Notes under the pieces: generated by a model
Seen by the model: only the letters and a program-made list of their open reading frames with translations
Told to the model about the DNA's origin: nothing
The model's database searches: none
Part shown: in pieces, positions 1 to 6,358 of the stretch
How positions within the stretch are numbered: the stretch's first letter is position 1
How the letters are laid out: the number at the start of each line of letters is the position of its first letter
Program-made: the position numbers and the translations under genes
Assembly: GCA_964369605.1 (NCBI GenBank)
Contig: CAYJFD010000049.1
Location: 1 to 8,580, forward strand
DNA from: CAYJFD01 sp964369605
GTDB lineage: Bacteria > Bacteroidota > Bacteroidia > Bacteroidales > UBA932
Direction of reading: 5' to 3'
Length of the DNA: 8,580 nt

Positions 1-432
1 ATAGTATTATCAAATAACTCATTGTCTTCTACTCTTGCTATTAACTATATGACCAAAGTGAAATATATTGATGTTTCTAATAATCAGTTAGGAATGGTTC
101 AAATGCATGGCAATGCTATGGTGGAGTATATTGATATGTCTAATAATAAGATAGCATATACTGCTCATCAGTCTTTCTTGCAGCTAAAAGAATTTTATCT
201 TCAGAATAATCCTTTTACTAAATTAGATAATATAACGAAGTTGACAAAGTTAGAGAAGATTAATGCTAGCTCTACGGAAGTAGCTACTATTGATTTTTCT
301 AAGAATATATTGCTTAAAGAAGCTGTAGCTACTGATTGCACTAAATTAACACAGATATATATTGGAAGTCTTGATAAGAGTATATTTAGTGTTGATGAAA
401 ATGTGACGATAAGCACTGGTAGTCCAAAATAA
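1..432 (+). CDS. Leucine-rich repeat protein, C-terminal fragment (cut by the left window edge)
   Basis: The frame is open from base 1 and ends with TAA at 430-432, so only the last 143 codons are present and the true start lies outside the window. The peptide shows LRR spacing: LSNNSL, then VKYIDVSNNQL, VEYIDMSNNKI, LKEFYLQNNPF, LEKINASSTEV and LKEAVATDCTK, one unit about every 21-23 residues. This is the short bacterial LRR type with an LxxLxxxxN core. The last 25 or so residues leave the pattern and probably form a C-terminal cap. No sorting domain, membrane anchor or type IX secretion tail is visible. LRR proteins of this type in Bacteroidales are usually surface-exposed or secreted and bind proteins; that localisation is inferred, since the signal peptide is not in view. 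The gene is very AT-rich (14/60 G+C at 181-240), like the LRR gene at 6498-8006 and unlike the genes between them. Confidence 0.85.
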   Translation: MVLSNNSLSSTLAINYMTKVKYIDVSNNQLGMVQMHGNAMVEYIDMSNNKIAYTAHQSFLQLKEFYLQNNPFTKLDNITKLTKLEKINASSTEVATIDFSKNILLKEAVATDCTKLTQIYIGSLDKSIFSVDENVTISTGSPK

Positions 433-442
433 ATAGATATTC

Positions 443-472
443 TTGAAAAAGTAATAAAAAGGATTACCTTTG
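443..472 (+). promoter_or_regulatory. Bacteroidota-type promoter ahead of the leader RNA and ABC-F gene
   Basis: A -7 element TACCTTTG (465-472) matches TAnnTTTG exactly. A -33 TTG (443-445) lies 19 bases upstream, which is the usual spacing for the primary sigma factor of this phylum. Transcription should start near 477-480. It lies just after the stop of the left LRR gene and is the only good promoter seen before the ABC-F start at 606. Confidence 0.8.
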
Positions 473-493
473 CGCCCTTAAAGTGCCACGGAT

Positions 494-522
494 AGTGGGG
501 TGTGTGGACACGCTACTTTTTT
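494..522 (+). terminator. First terminator-like hairpin in the ABC-F leader
   Basis: AGTGG (494-498) pairs with CTACT's complement region 513-517 (one G-U), and TGTG (501-504) pairs with CACG (509-512), with GG (499-500) bulged and a TGGA loop. A T tract follows directly (518-522). The fold competes with the CCAC/GTGG stem at 486-498, so terminator and anti-terminator forms can be drawn. The stem is short and the bulge weakens it, so its activity is uncertain. Confidence 0.4.
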
Positions 523-544
523 GTAGGGTACTAAGACAGATATG

Positions 545-580
545 AAAGACAACTCTTCTATGATTGAGGAGTTGTCTTTT
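545..580 (+). terminator. Strong intrinsic terminator hairpin between the leader RNA and the ABC-F gene
   Basis: A 14-pair stem joins 545-558 to 566-579 with one G-U pair (556 with 568) and a 7-base loop (559-565). The ascending arm begins AAAGAC and the descending arm ends GTCTTTT. No TAnnTTTG element lies between this hairpin and the ATG at 606, so the ABC-F gene probably depends on readthrough. Confidence 0.7.
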
Positions 581-605
581 AAATGTTTAATAAAAATAGA
601 ATATC

Positions 606-2216
606 ATGATTACAGTATCGAATGTAGAGCTTCAGTTTGGGAAGAGAGTATTATTTAAGGATGTAAATTTTAGATTTACACCAGGGAATTGTTATGGTGT
701 AATAGGTGCGAATGGAGCGGGCAAATCTACTTTTTTAAAAGTCCTAAGTGGAGAAGTTAGTTGTACACGTGGCTCTGTTTCATTTGGGCCAAATGAAAGA
801 CTTTCGGTTTTAAAGCAAGATCACCACGAATATGATGAGTGTACAGTTTTAAATACTGTGTTAATGGGGCATACTGTCCTATGGGGAATTATGCAAGAAA
901 AAGATGCCCTATATTCAAAGGAGGATTTTACTGAAGAGGATGGGGAGAAGGCTGCAGAGTTAGAGTCCACATTTGCTGATATGGATGGATGGAATTCTGA
1001 GAATGAGGCTATGTCTTTACTTAGTTCTTTAGGGATAAAAGAAGACCTGCATTACTCATTAATGTCTGAGTTGAATGCGAAAGATAAGGTAAGGGTACTG
1101 TTAGCACAAGCTCTGTTTGGAAAGCCTGACAATTTATTGTTAGATGAGCCTACAAATGACCTTGATGTGAATACTATAATGTGGCTGGAGAGTTATCTAG
1201 CAAATACAGAGTGTACTGTACTAGTCGTATCTCACGATAGGCACTTCCTAGACGCTGTGAGTACTCATATTTTAGATATCGATTATAGTGATATTAATTT
1301 GTTCTCAGGTAATTATTCTTTCTGGTATCAGTCTAGTCAATTAGCTCAAAGGCAGCAGGCTCAACAGAATAAAAAGGCAGAGGAGAAGAAGAAGGAGCTA
1401 CAGGAGTTTATTATGCGTTTTAGTGCAAATGTGGCAAAATCAAAGCAGGCTACTTCACGTAAGAAAATGCTGGAGAGACTTAATATAGAGGATATAAAGC
1501 CTTCTATGCGTAAGTACCCAGGTATAATCTTTGGAGTAAATCGTGAGCCTGGTGTTAAGGTCCTATCTGTTAGTGATCTTTCAAAAACTATTGCTGGAGA
1601 AAAACTGTTTTCAAAGGTTTCTTTTGTGATAGAAAGGGGAGAAAAGGTGGTGTTTCTTTCTCGTGAGCCTAGAGCGGTTACTGCATTGCTAGAGATATTG
1701 GCTGAAAATGATACTTCCGACACAGGAATGATGGAATGGGGAGTTACGATAAATAAAGAGTATTTGCCTTTAAATAATTCTTCGTTTTTTAATACGTCTT
1801 ATTCGATTATTGACTGGATAGCTCAGTTCTCAGATGATACTCACGAGTTGCATCTAAGGGGATATTTGGGGAAAATGTTATTTTCAGGTGATGAAGTGTA
1901 TAAGAGAGTGGATGTTCTTTCTGGAGGTGAGAAAATGAGGTGTATGATCTCTCGAATGATGATAAAGCAGGCCAATACTTTAATTTTGGATTCTCCTACA
2001 AATCACTTAGATATGGAGTCTATTCAGGCCTTTAATAATGGTCTTATTTCTTATAAGGGTGTTGTGTTAATGACCTCACACGACCACGAGTTTATTAATA
2101 CGGTTGCTAATCGTATAATCGAAATAGGTCCAAAGGGCATAGTAGATAAGTATATGACTTATGATGATTATTTAGGGGATGAAAATGTTCAAGCCCAGGT
2201 AAGTAAGATCTACTAG
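606..2216 (+). CDS. ABC-F family ATPase, YbiT-like, with one degenerate ATP site
   Basis: ABC-F proteins are cytosolic tandem ATPases without membrane domains that bind the ribosomal E site and assist stalled translation; some protect against antibiotics. At 536 residues it has the usual length and resembles E. coli YbiT in my memory of that sequence. NBD1 has an intact Walker A GANGAGKS (34-41), Walker B and catalytic glutamate D180-E181, and H-switch H210, but its signature is degenerate (SELNAKDK, 154-161). A charged linker rich in Q, K and E (about 238-305) is the ribosome-contacting segment. In NBD2 the signature LSGGE is intact (438-442), but Walker A is lost (SREPRAVT, 352-359, Val358 at the lysine position) and the catalytic glutamate is Ser463. 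The site formed by NBD1 Walker A and the NBD2 signature is therefore intact, and the other is not. I believe Bacteroidales homologues share this, unchecked. The ATG at 606 matches the family N-terminus. Expression probably depends on the leader at 479-580. No resistance phenotype can be assigned. Confidence 0.92.
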   Translation: MITVSNVELQFGKRVLFKDVNFRFTPGNCYGVIGANGAGKSTFLKVLSGEVSCTRGSVSFGPNERLSVLKQDHHEYDECTVLNTVLMGHTVLWGIMQEKDALYSKEDFTEEDGEKAAELESTFADMDGWNSENEAMSLLSSLGIKEDLHYSLMSELNAKDKVRVLLAQALFGKPDNLLLDEPTNDLDVNTIMWLESYLANTECTVLVVSHDRHFLDAVSTHILDIDYSDINLFSGNYSFWYQSSQLAQRQQAQQNKKAEEKKKELQEFIMRFSANVAKSKQATSRKKMLERLNIEDIKPSMRKYPGIIFGVNREPGVKVLSVSDLSKTIAGEKLFSKVSFVIERGEKVVFLSREPRAVTALLEILAENDTSDTGMMEWGVTINKEYLPLNNSSFFNTSYSIIDWIAQFSDDTHELHLRGYLGKMLFSGDEVYKRVDVLSGGEKMRCMISRMMIKQANTLILDSPTNHLDMESIQAFNNGLISYKGVVLMTSHDHEFINTVANRIIEIGPKGIVDKYMTYDDYLGDENVQAQVSKIY

Positions 2217-2260
2217 TGGCACTTATTTGAGTATTGCGAGGGTGTTGTGTAAATTATTCG

Positions 2261-2268
2261 TACTTTTG
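2261..2268 (+). promoter_or_regulatory. -7 promoter element for the macrodomain-SirTM pair
   Basis: TACTTTTG matches TAnnTTTG exactly, 29 bases before the macrodomain ATG, giving a leader of about 20 nt. No -33 TTG lies at ideal spacing: the nearest are 2245-2247 (13-base gap) and 2234-2236 (24-base gap). The upstream half is therefore weak, which could mean low or activator-dependent expression. Confidence 0.6.
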
Positions 2269-2297
2269 TAAGATACTTAATTTATAATGTATCTTTT

Positions 2298-3077
2298 ATG
2301 AGTAATAAGAACATAATTCCCCTCTTAGAAAGGTTACTGAGCGAGAGGAAGGAGTATAAGGATATTTCTATCCCAGAGGATTACCCAACTCAGCGAAGCT
2401 TATTGCGCGGGCTTTCAAATGTGCGTATGCCGCGTCCCCTTGAGAAGAAATGGTTAGATATGCAGGATGCTGAACTGCAGCTGCAGCTAGAGGAGAAGGG
2501 GAGTGTGGGTGTCGAAGATATTGCTCCGATAGGAGCCTTTTCTCAAATTCGTTTATGGCAGGGAGATATTACGCGTCTTCGAGTAGGAGCGATAGTAAAT
2601 GCTGCAAATTCACAGCTACTTGGCTGTTTTATTCCTAATCATCGTTGTATTGATAATGCGATACATTCGGCGGCTGGTATTCAGCTTCGTGATGAGTGTG
2701 AGCAGATTATGCAGCAGCAGGGATATGAGGAGCCTACTGGGTCAGCACGGATTACTCAGGCTTATAATCTTCCCTCTACTTATGTTATTCATACTGTTGG
2801 ACCTATTATTAGTGGAGATGAGCCTTTGCCGAGTCAAGAGGCGGAGCTCTCTTCGTGTTACCGTTCTTCTATGGAGTTAGCGGATAAGGCTGGGGTGGAA
2901 AGTCTAGCTTTTTGCTGTATTTCTACAGGCGAATTTCACTTTCCTAATGAATTAGCAGCTCAAATAGCGATAAAGACTGTTAAGGAATATCTGCCGTCTG
3001 CCTCTTCTCTGAAGACTGTTATTTTTAATGTTTTTAAGGATCAGGATTATGAAATATACAGAAGATTACTCTCTTAG
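2298..3077 (+). CDS. Zinc-dependent macrodomain protein-ADP-ribose hydrolase (SirTM partner)
   Basis: Macrodomains of this class remove mono-ADP-ribose from proteins and reverse the modification made by SirTM. The 259-residue product has a helical N-terminal extension (about 1-75) and then the macrodomain, starting near the strand QIRLWQGDIT. The ADP-ribose-binding NAAN motif is at 101-104. It is followed by the zinc-macrodomain signature LLGCFxPxHxCIDN, with predicted metal ligands Cys110, His115 and Cys117, and then IHxxAGxxLRxxC. The second loop reads STGEFHFP (209-216). These features separate it from ordinary MacroD or YmdB proteins. The stop overlaps the next gene, with the SirTM ATG at 3049, 29 bases before this gene ends, so the two are probably translationally coupled. 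In streptococci and staphylococci the pair sits with a GcvH-like protein and a lipoate ligase; neither is seen here. The N-terminal extension is part of the Firmicutes versions as I remember them. Confidence 0.92.
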   Translation: MSNKNIIPLLERLLSERKEYKDISIPEDYPTQRSLLRGLSNVRMPRPLEKKWLDMQDAELQLQLEEKGSVGVEDIAPIGAFSQIRLWQGDITRLRVGAIVNAANSQLLGCFIPNHRCIDNAIHSAAGIQLRDECEQIMQQQGYEEPTGSARITQAYNLPSTYVIHTVGPIISGDEPLPSQEAELSSCYRSSMELADKAGVESLAFCCISTGEFHFPNELAAQIAIKTVKEYLPSASSLKTVIFNVFKDQDYEIYRRLLS

Positions 3078-3897
3078 AATAGCTAGCTTTAAAGCAGCTC
3101 TTGAGCAGGCAGAAGCAGTTATAATAGGTGCAGGGGCTGGCTTGTCGACTGCTGCGGGAATTGAATATAGTGGCGAGAAGTTTGAGCGTGACTATGCTGA
3201 GTATATCGAGAAGTATAAGTTCACTGATTTATACACCTCAGGTTTTTATAATTTCCCGACGGCTGAGGAAAAATGGGCGTATTGGGCAAAACATATTTTT
3301 ACTAGTCGGATCGAACCAGGGGCTTTGCCGCTATATAAGGAGTTGTTGGAGGTGCTTAAACACAAGGATTATTTTGTGCTTACTACAAATGTGGATGGGC
3401 AGTTTGAACTTTCAGGTTTCGATCTGCAGAGGGTATTTGCTACCCAAGGAGATTATTTGTTTATTCAGTGTGAGGTAGCGTGTCACGATAAGATATATAA
3501 TTGCCAAGATATGGTCGGCAATATGATGGCTCAAACTGTAGATTGTAAGGTTCCCACTGAGCTAGTTCCTGTTTGTCCAGTGTGCTCAGAGGCGATGGAT
3601 ATGCACCTGCGCAAGGATGCAAATTTTGTTCAGACCTCTCAGTGGTATCAGTCGGCGCGTAGGTATGAAGATTTTGCGAGGGAGGCTCTTAAGAAGAAAA
3701 CGCTCTTTTTGGAAATAGGAGTGGGTTATAATACGCCTACGATTATTCGTTATCCATTTGAACAAATGGCCTACGGCAATACCGAAGCTACTTTAGTACG
3801 TATAAATAGGGATGAGCCCCAAGCGATTCCAGAGAATGAGGCTAAAACAATATCTTTCTCAGAGAATGTTGATAAAATTATTAAGGATCTACTTTAG
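3049..3897 (+). CDS. Class M sirtuin (SirTM), predicted protein ADP-ribosyltransferase
   Basis: The 282-residue product has the sirtuin Rossmann fold. The NAD-binding GAGAGLST is at 27-34, followed by AAGIEYSG. TTNVD carries Asn114 and Asp116, and TQGDY carries Gln133 where deacetylase sirtuins have the catalytic His. The Asn-Gln distance of 19 equals that of Asn118 and Gln137 in the Streptococcus pyogenes SirTM, as I recall it. Zinc-ribbon cysteines are Cys141, Cys145, Cys176 and Cys179. Lack of the deacetylase histidine and linkage to a zinc macrodomain mark it as SirTM. Known members add ADP-ribose to a lipoylated GcvH-like protein during oxidative stress. I chose the ATG at 3049 (MKYTEDYS) because it puts the Rossmann motif at the usual place; an upstream in-frame ATG at 3028 would lengthen the 29-base overlap to 50. 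No lipoyl-carrier gene is in the window, so the substrate is unknown. Confidence 0.92.
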   Translation: MKYTEDYSLRIASFKAALEQAEAVIIGAGAGLSTAAGIEYSGEKFERDYAEYIEKYKFTDLYTSGFYNFPTAEEKWAYWAKHIFTSRIEPGALPLYKELLEVLKHKDYFVLTTNVDGQFELSGFDLQRVFATQGDYLFIQCEVACHDKIYNCQDMVGNMMAQTVDCKVPTELVPVCPVCSEAMDMHLRKDANFVQTSQWYQSARRYEDFAREALKKKTLFLEIGVGYNTPTIIRYPFEQMAYGNTEATLVRINRDEPQAIPENEAKTISFSENVDKIIKDLL

Positions 3898-3917
3898 GAG
3901 TCAATGCCTTTATTAGC

Positions 3918-3925
3918 TAACTTTG
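3918..3925 (+). promoter_or_regulatory. -7 promoter element for the Mom-like gene
   Basis: TAACTTTG matches TAnnTTTG exactly and lies 43 bases before the GTG start at 3969, inside the 71-base gap after SirTM. The -33 region is poor, with no TTG at 19-21 bases. It suggests that the downstream gene can be expressed separately from the macrodomain-SirTM pair, although readthrough is also possible because no terminator is visible. Confidence 0.55.
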
Positions 3926-3968
3926 CATTTGCATCACTGGCTATGTTGAGTAATTAAAATGGAAATTT

Positions 3969-4886
3969 GTGCTAGAAAATATTGAGTTATTCTTAGTGGA
4001 TTTATTGGAGAAGAATAATGTAAAATACACAGTAGAGAACTTTTCGGCGGGACGTAAACTGTATTGTCTTGAAGGAAAGTCTTTGGCGATTATGCCGATA
4101 CCTCTAAGTGTCTTCTTTAGGCCAACGTTAAGTTTGCCTTTGTCAGACCAGCTGCCAGAAATTACTCAGGAGCTGAATAAGTGGTCGACTGAGTTGACTA
4201 ATGAAATAGAGTCTTGGCGTGATAGGAACTTAGAGTGTGAGAAAATAATCTATCTATATGAGGATACTATTCTAAAGGATAAAGAAGGCGTTGAGTGTAG
4301 ACTGAAGTGCCATTTTGATAGGGGAGAGAAGTTTTTTGCTAAATATTGTCAGGTAAGAAAGATAAGTAGGGATGTGGCATTAGAGTTTTTTGCGAATACT
4401 CATTCTTATGGAGCTGTGTCGGCAAAGCATTACTATGGTTTGTATAAAAAACGTAGTGTTGCAAAACTAAGTGATGATTTACAAGTAGGAGAATTACTCG
4501 CAGTTTGTAGCTTCTCAGCTGCTAGGGTGATGAAATATGAGGATGGGAGGAAATCTTACCAGTGGGTTAATTATGCTGCCTTACCATCATTAAGAGTTGT
4601 AGGAGGTATGGGAAAGTTGCTGAATGCCTTTATTCGTGATTTTAATCCTGATGATATCGTTACTTATGGTGATAGGGAGTGGTCTCAGGGAGATGTTTAT
4701 GAGAAGCTTGGCTTTGAAAAAATAGGAGAAAGGGAACCTATATTATTTAATCTTTCCACTGGGGATTATTTAAGAGTGCCCTTACAGGCAAAGCTCAAAG
4801 AGCAAGAGCAGGGAATCTGCAAAAATGAAAGTATAATCATCTCAAACTTAGGTAGTTTAAAATATAGATTAAGCAAACTTATTTGA
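3969..4886 (+). CDS. Mom-like GNAT-fold protein of unknown function
   Basis: The product is 305 residues, cytosolic, with no signal peptide or membrane segment. I recognise the region 145-260 as the GNAT-like domain related to phage Mom and to the C-terminal part of Hef-like phage proteins. It contains HSYGAVSAKHYYGLY (from His145), a strand pair around GELLAVCSFS, WVNYAALPSLRVVGGMGKLL (GGMGK from 212), and TYGDREWSQGDVYEKLGF (from 232). The C-terminal NLGSLKY also fits my memory of these phage and Bacteroidales proteins. Residues 1-140 have no recognised domain; a PIPLSVFFRP stretch stands out. Mom modifies DNA adenine, but most relatives have no known reaction, so a nucleic-acid acyl or carbamoylmethyl role is only a possibility. 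The frame opens with GTG at 3969; the next in-frame ATG, at residue 42, would lose conserved-looking sequence. The gene has its own -7 element and may be co-transcribed with the hydrolase 42 bases downstream. Confidence 0.65.
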   Translation: MLENIELFLVDLLEKNNVKYTVENFSAGRKLYCLEGKSLAIMPIPLSVFFRPTLSLPLSDQLPEITQELNKWSTELTNEIESWRDRNLECEKIIYLYEDTILKDKEGVECRLKCHFDRGEKFFAKYCQVRKISRDVALEFFANTHSYGAVSAKHYYGLYKKRSVAKLSDDLQVGELLAVCSFSAARVMKYEDGRKSYQWVNYAALPSLRVVGGMGKLLNAFIRDFNPDDIVTYGDREWSQGDVYEKLGFEKIGEREPILFNLSTGDYLRVPLQAKLKEQEQGICKNESIIISNLGSLKYRLSKLI

Positions 4887-4908
4887 GTTAGTTAAAGGTA
4901 ATATAATA

Positions 4909-4928
4909 TGACTTTTGAGGTCAGCTGA
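4909..4928. repeat. Small palindromes just upstream of the hydrolase start
   Basis: TGAC (4909-4912) and GTCA (4920-4923) form an inverted repeat with a 7-base spacer. It is followed by the perfect palindrome TCAGCTGA (4921-4928), which abuts the ATG at 4929. If the start is 4941 or 4947 these could be an operator or an mRNA hairpin near the ribosome site. They are short enough to arise by chance. Confidence 0.25.
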
Positions 4929-6134
4929 ATGTTTAAAATAATGAAAATGAAACGTTTTTTTTCTCGAGCTGCATTGTTAGTAGCGACTTTGGTTTTAGTA
5001 TTTACATCTTGTACTGCAGAAAAAATAGCGCAGCTAGATCCACCTAAGTATTTTGTGGAAAAAACTCACGAAAGTCAGATTAGTACCTCGATGATGACCG
5101 ACTGGATGCCGGCTTTGAAAGCGATGTTTTTTCTAATTCGTTTTCCTGCAAAGAAACTTGCTGTAGATGCGATAACATATAATACGGTTGATCCTTTTGG
5201 CTTTCCAGTAGTGGCATCTGGTACTATTACTTATCCACTCGATACGGATATAAGAGGAGTTATTCTTTCTCAGCATTTTACTATTACTTCAAATAATGAA
5301 GCTCCTTCTGTTTCGATGATTACAGCGGAGTCTTTATTAGGGTTTACTGCTTATGCTTTAGTGCAAACTGACTATATTGGCTATGGAGCCACTAAAGATA
5401 TGCCCCACCCATATCTGCACGCTCAGAGCAGTGCACAGCAGGGTGTCGATATGCTGCTAGCTGCACGTGAGTATATGAGTTCAATAGGAAAGGATATCAA
5501 TAAGCCAACATACGCAGTCGGTTATTCTCAAGGTGCAGGAGCAGTTCTAGCTTTTCAGAAAATGGTTGAGGAAGAGTATTCAGATATTGTAAAATTACAA
5601 AAGGTTTATGCAGGGGCAGGAATTTACGACCTAGAGGCCTCTTTTGATCAGTACCTGGAAACAGATTTTACTGGTTATCCTTGCTCTATACCATATTCGA
5701 TTTTAGGTTTAAATTATGGAGATAATCTAGGTCTGGATCTAACACAACTATTCAAAGAGCCTTTGTTGTCCAATTATGAGGAATGGTATCACTCTAAGAA
5801 CTATAACTCTAGCGAGATTAATCGCTTTTTGGGTAATGATACTAGGATTAGTAGCTATCTTCAAGACAATATGTTTGATAAGAATAACCCCGAGGTGAAA
5901 AAACTAAGCGAATCGTTTAAGAAAAATTCTTTGATTGATTGGACTCCTCAAACTGAATTATTATTATTTCACAGTACCGATGACACCTATGTTCATTATG
6001 CCAATTCTGAATCAGCATATAATACTTTTCTTTCAAAAGGTTGCGATGTCGAACTGGTAACAACAACAGGCGATCATGCAGAGTCTATAATACCTTTTTA
6101 CTTTACTCTTATAAGGGAATTACTTGCACTTTAA
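4929..6134 (+). CDS. Lipid-anchored alpha/beta hydrolase, secreted lipase/esterase type
   Basis: This is a predicted lipoprotein of 401 residues. A basic start (KRFFSR), a hydrophobic core and the lipobox VFTSC (Cys28) predict export by Sec, lipidation and an anchor in the outer or inner membrane. The mature part is an alpha/beta hydrolase with nucleophile Ser200 in GYSQGAGA, likely acid Asp351 or Asp352 in HSTDDTYVHY, and His383 in GDHAES, in canonical order. Strands such as RGVILSQHF and YALVQTDYIGYG, followed by HPYLHAQS, resemble the secretory lipase and related peptidase-like esterase families, so an ester of a lipid or a small acyl substrate is likely. The real substrate is not deducible. 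Starts at 4929, 4941 and 4947 are all in frame; 4947 (MKRFFSRA) gives the most typical 22-residue lipoprotein signal, while 4929 is the longest. The gap to the upstream gene is 42 bases. A repeat copy follows the stop by 18 bases. Confidence 0.85.
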   Translation: MFKIMKMKRFFSRAALLVATLVLVFTSCTAEKIAQLDPPKYFVEKTHESQISTSMMTDWMPALKAMFFLIRFPAKKLAVDAITYNTVDPFGFPVVASGTITYPLDTDIRGVILSQHFTITSNNEAPSVSMITAESLLGFTAYALVQTDYIGYGATKDMPHPYLHAQSSAQQGVDMLLAAREYMSSIGKDINKPTYAVGYSQGAGAVLAFQKMVEEEYSDIVKLQKVYAGAGIYDLEASFDQYLETDFTGYPCSIPYSILGLNYGDNLGLDLTQLFKEPLLSNYEEWYHSKNYNSSEINRFLGNDTRISSYLQDNMFDKNNPEVKKLSESFKKNSLIDWTPQTELLLFHSTDDTYVHYANSESAYNTFLSKGCDVELVTTTGDHAESIIPFYFTLIRELLAL

Positions 6135-6152
6135 AAAACGGAAGTCTTCTAT

Positions 6153-6230
6153 AAAATTAATCTCATACAAAAAAGGTGTGCTGTAGCTCGCTTTTCGGGT
6201 ATGAGATAGCTGTCAGATTAGCTTTAATAT
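6153..6230 (-). repeat. Hairpin repeat, copy A (78 bases)
   Basis: This copy has a conserved left block (6153-6174), a variable centre (6175-6192) and a conserved right block (6193-6230). It matches copy B at 8059-8135 at all 22 left-block positions and 36 of 38 right-block positions. ATCTCATAC (6160-6168) and GTATGAGAT (6199-6207) form a perfect 9-pair stem around a loop of 30 bases. The copy sits 18 bases after the hydrolase stop, in the same orientation as copy B. Strand is given as minus because the second copy keeps base pairing through a G-U pair only when read on that strand. It could be a terminator, a small RNA or a short non-autonomous element. Confidence 0.8.
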
Positions 6231-6299
6231 AGCAGCAGTAATTAATGCCCCAAGAGGGTTGGGTGTAACTTAAAGCTCTTATTTGTCTAGCATATTTAA

Positions 6300-6331
6300 T
6301 TTGGGGATTCGAACGGAATTTTATAACTTTG
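6300..6331 (+). promoter_or_regulatory. Bacteroidota-type promoter for the 41-residue protein and LRR lipoprotein
   Basis: A -33 TTTG (6300-6303) and a -7 TAACTTTG (6324-6331) are separated by 20 bases, a full match to the phylum consensus. Transcription should begin near 6337, about 20 bases before the ATG at 6359. It is one of the two best promoters in the window. Confidence 0.8.
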
Positions 6332-6358
6332 TATGATTATATAAAATTATAAAGCAGT

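Larger units (their letters stand above)
479..580 (+). ncRNA. Candidate structured leader RNA or small RNA upstream of the ABC-F gene
   Basis: The transcript expected from the promoter at 443-472 folds compactly. Stems visible by eye are AGTG/TACT (482-485 with 529-532, extendable to AGTGCC/GGTACT with one G-U pair), CCAC/GTGG (486-489 with 495-498, loop GGATA), GTGTG/CACGC (500-504 with 509-513, loop TGGA) and CTAC/GTAG (513-516 with 523-526, loop of six T). It then runs into a strong terminator hairpin at 545-580. No convincing leader peptide is present. It could be an attenuator controlling the ABC-F gene 26 bases downstream, or a stand-alone small RNA. A promoter followed by a structured RNA of about 100 nt and a terminator is how I remember the Bacteroidales-1 RNA class, but I cannot confirm membership without a covariance-model search. 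Confidence 0.55.

Noticed and set aside
482..532. tRNA gene
   Set aside because: The fold has several short stems but no TPsiC loop, no anticodon arm of proper size and no CCA end.
542..664. An open frame starting at the ATG at 542 and running into the ABC-F gene
   Set aside because: It crosses the terminator hairpin and runs out of frame through the ABC-F N-terminus, with no protein-like pattern. It is better explained as RNA structure.
1361..1723. A minus-strand open frame within the ABC-F gene
   Set aside because: It is the mirror of a well-supported coding region and has low-complexity Ser/Phe-rich translation. The other antisense and out-of-frame reading frames at 201-416, 2599-2880, 3128-3478, 6528-6740 and 7295-7633 are rejected for the same reason.
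3904..3957. A 17-codon open frame (MPLLANFAFASLAMLSN) with AGGAG just before its ATG
   Set aside because: The -7 promoter element at 3918-3925 lies inside it, ribosome sites of this kind are little used in Bacteroidota, and the peptide has no recognisable pattern. Probably chance.
6251..6285. Possible hairpin AAGAG...CTCTT after repeat copy A
   Set aside because: Only five pairs with a long loop and no T tract. Too weak to call.
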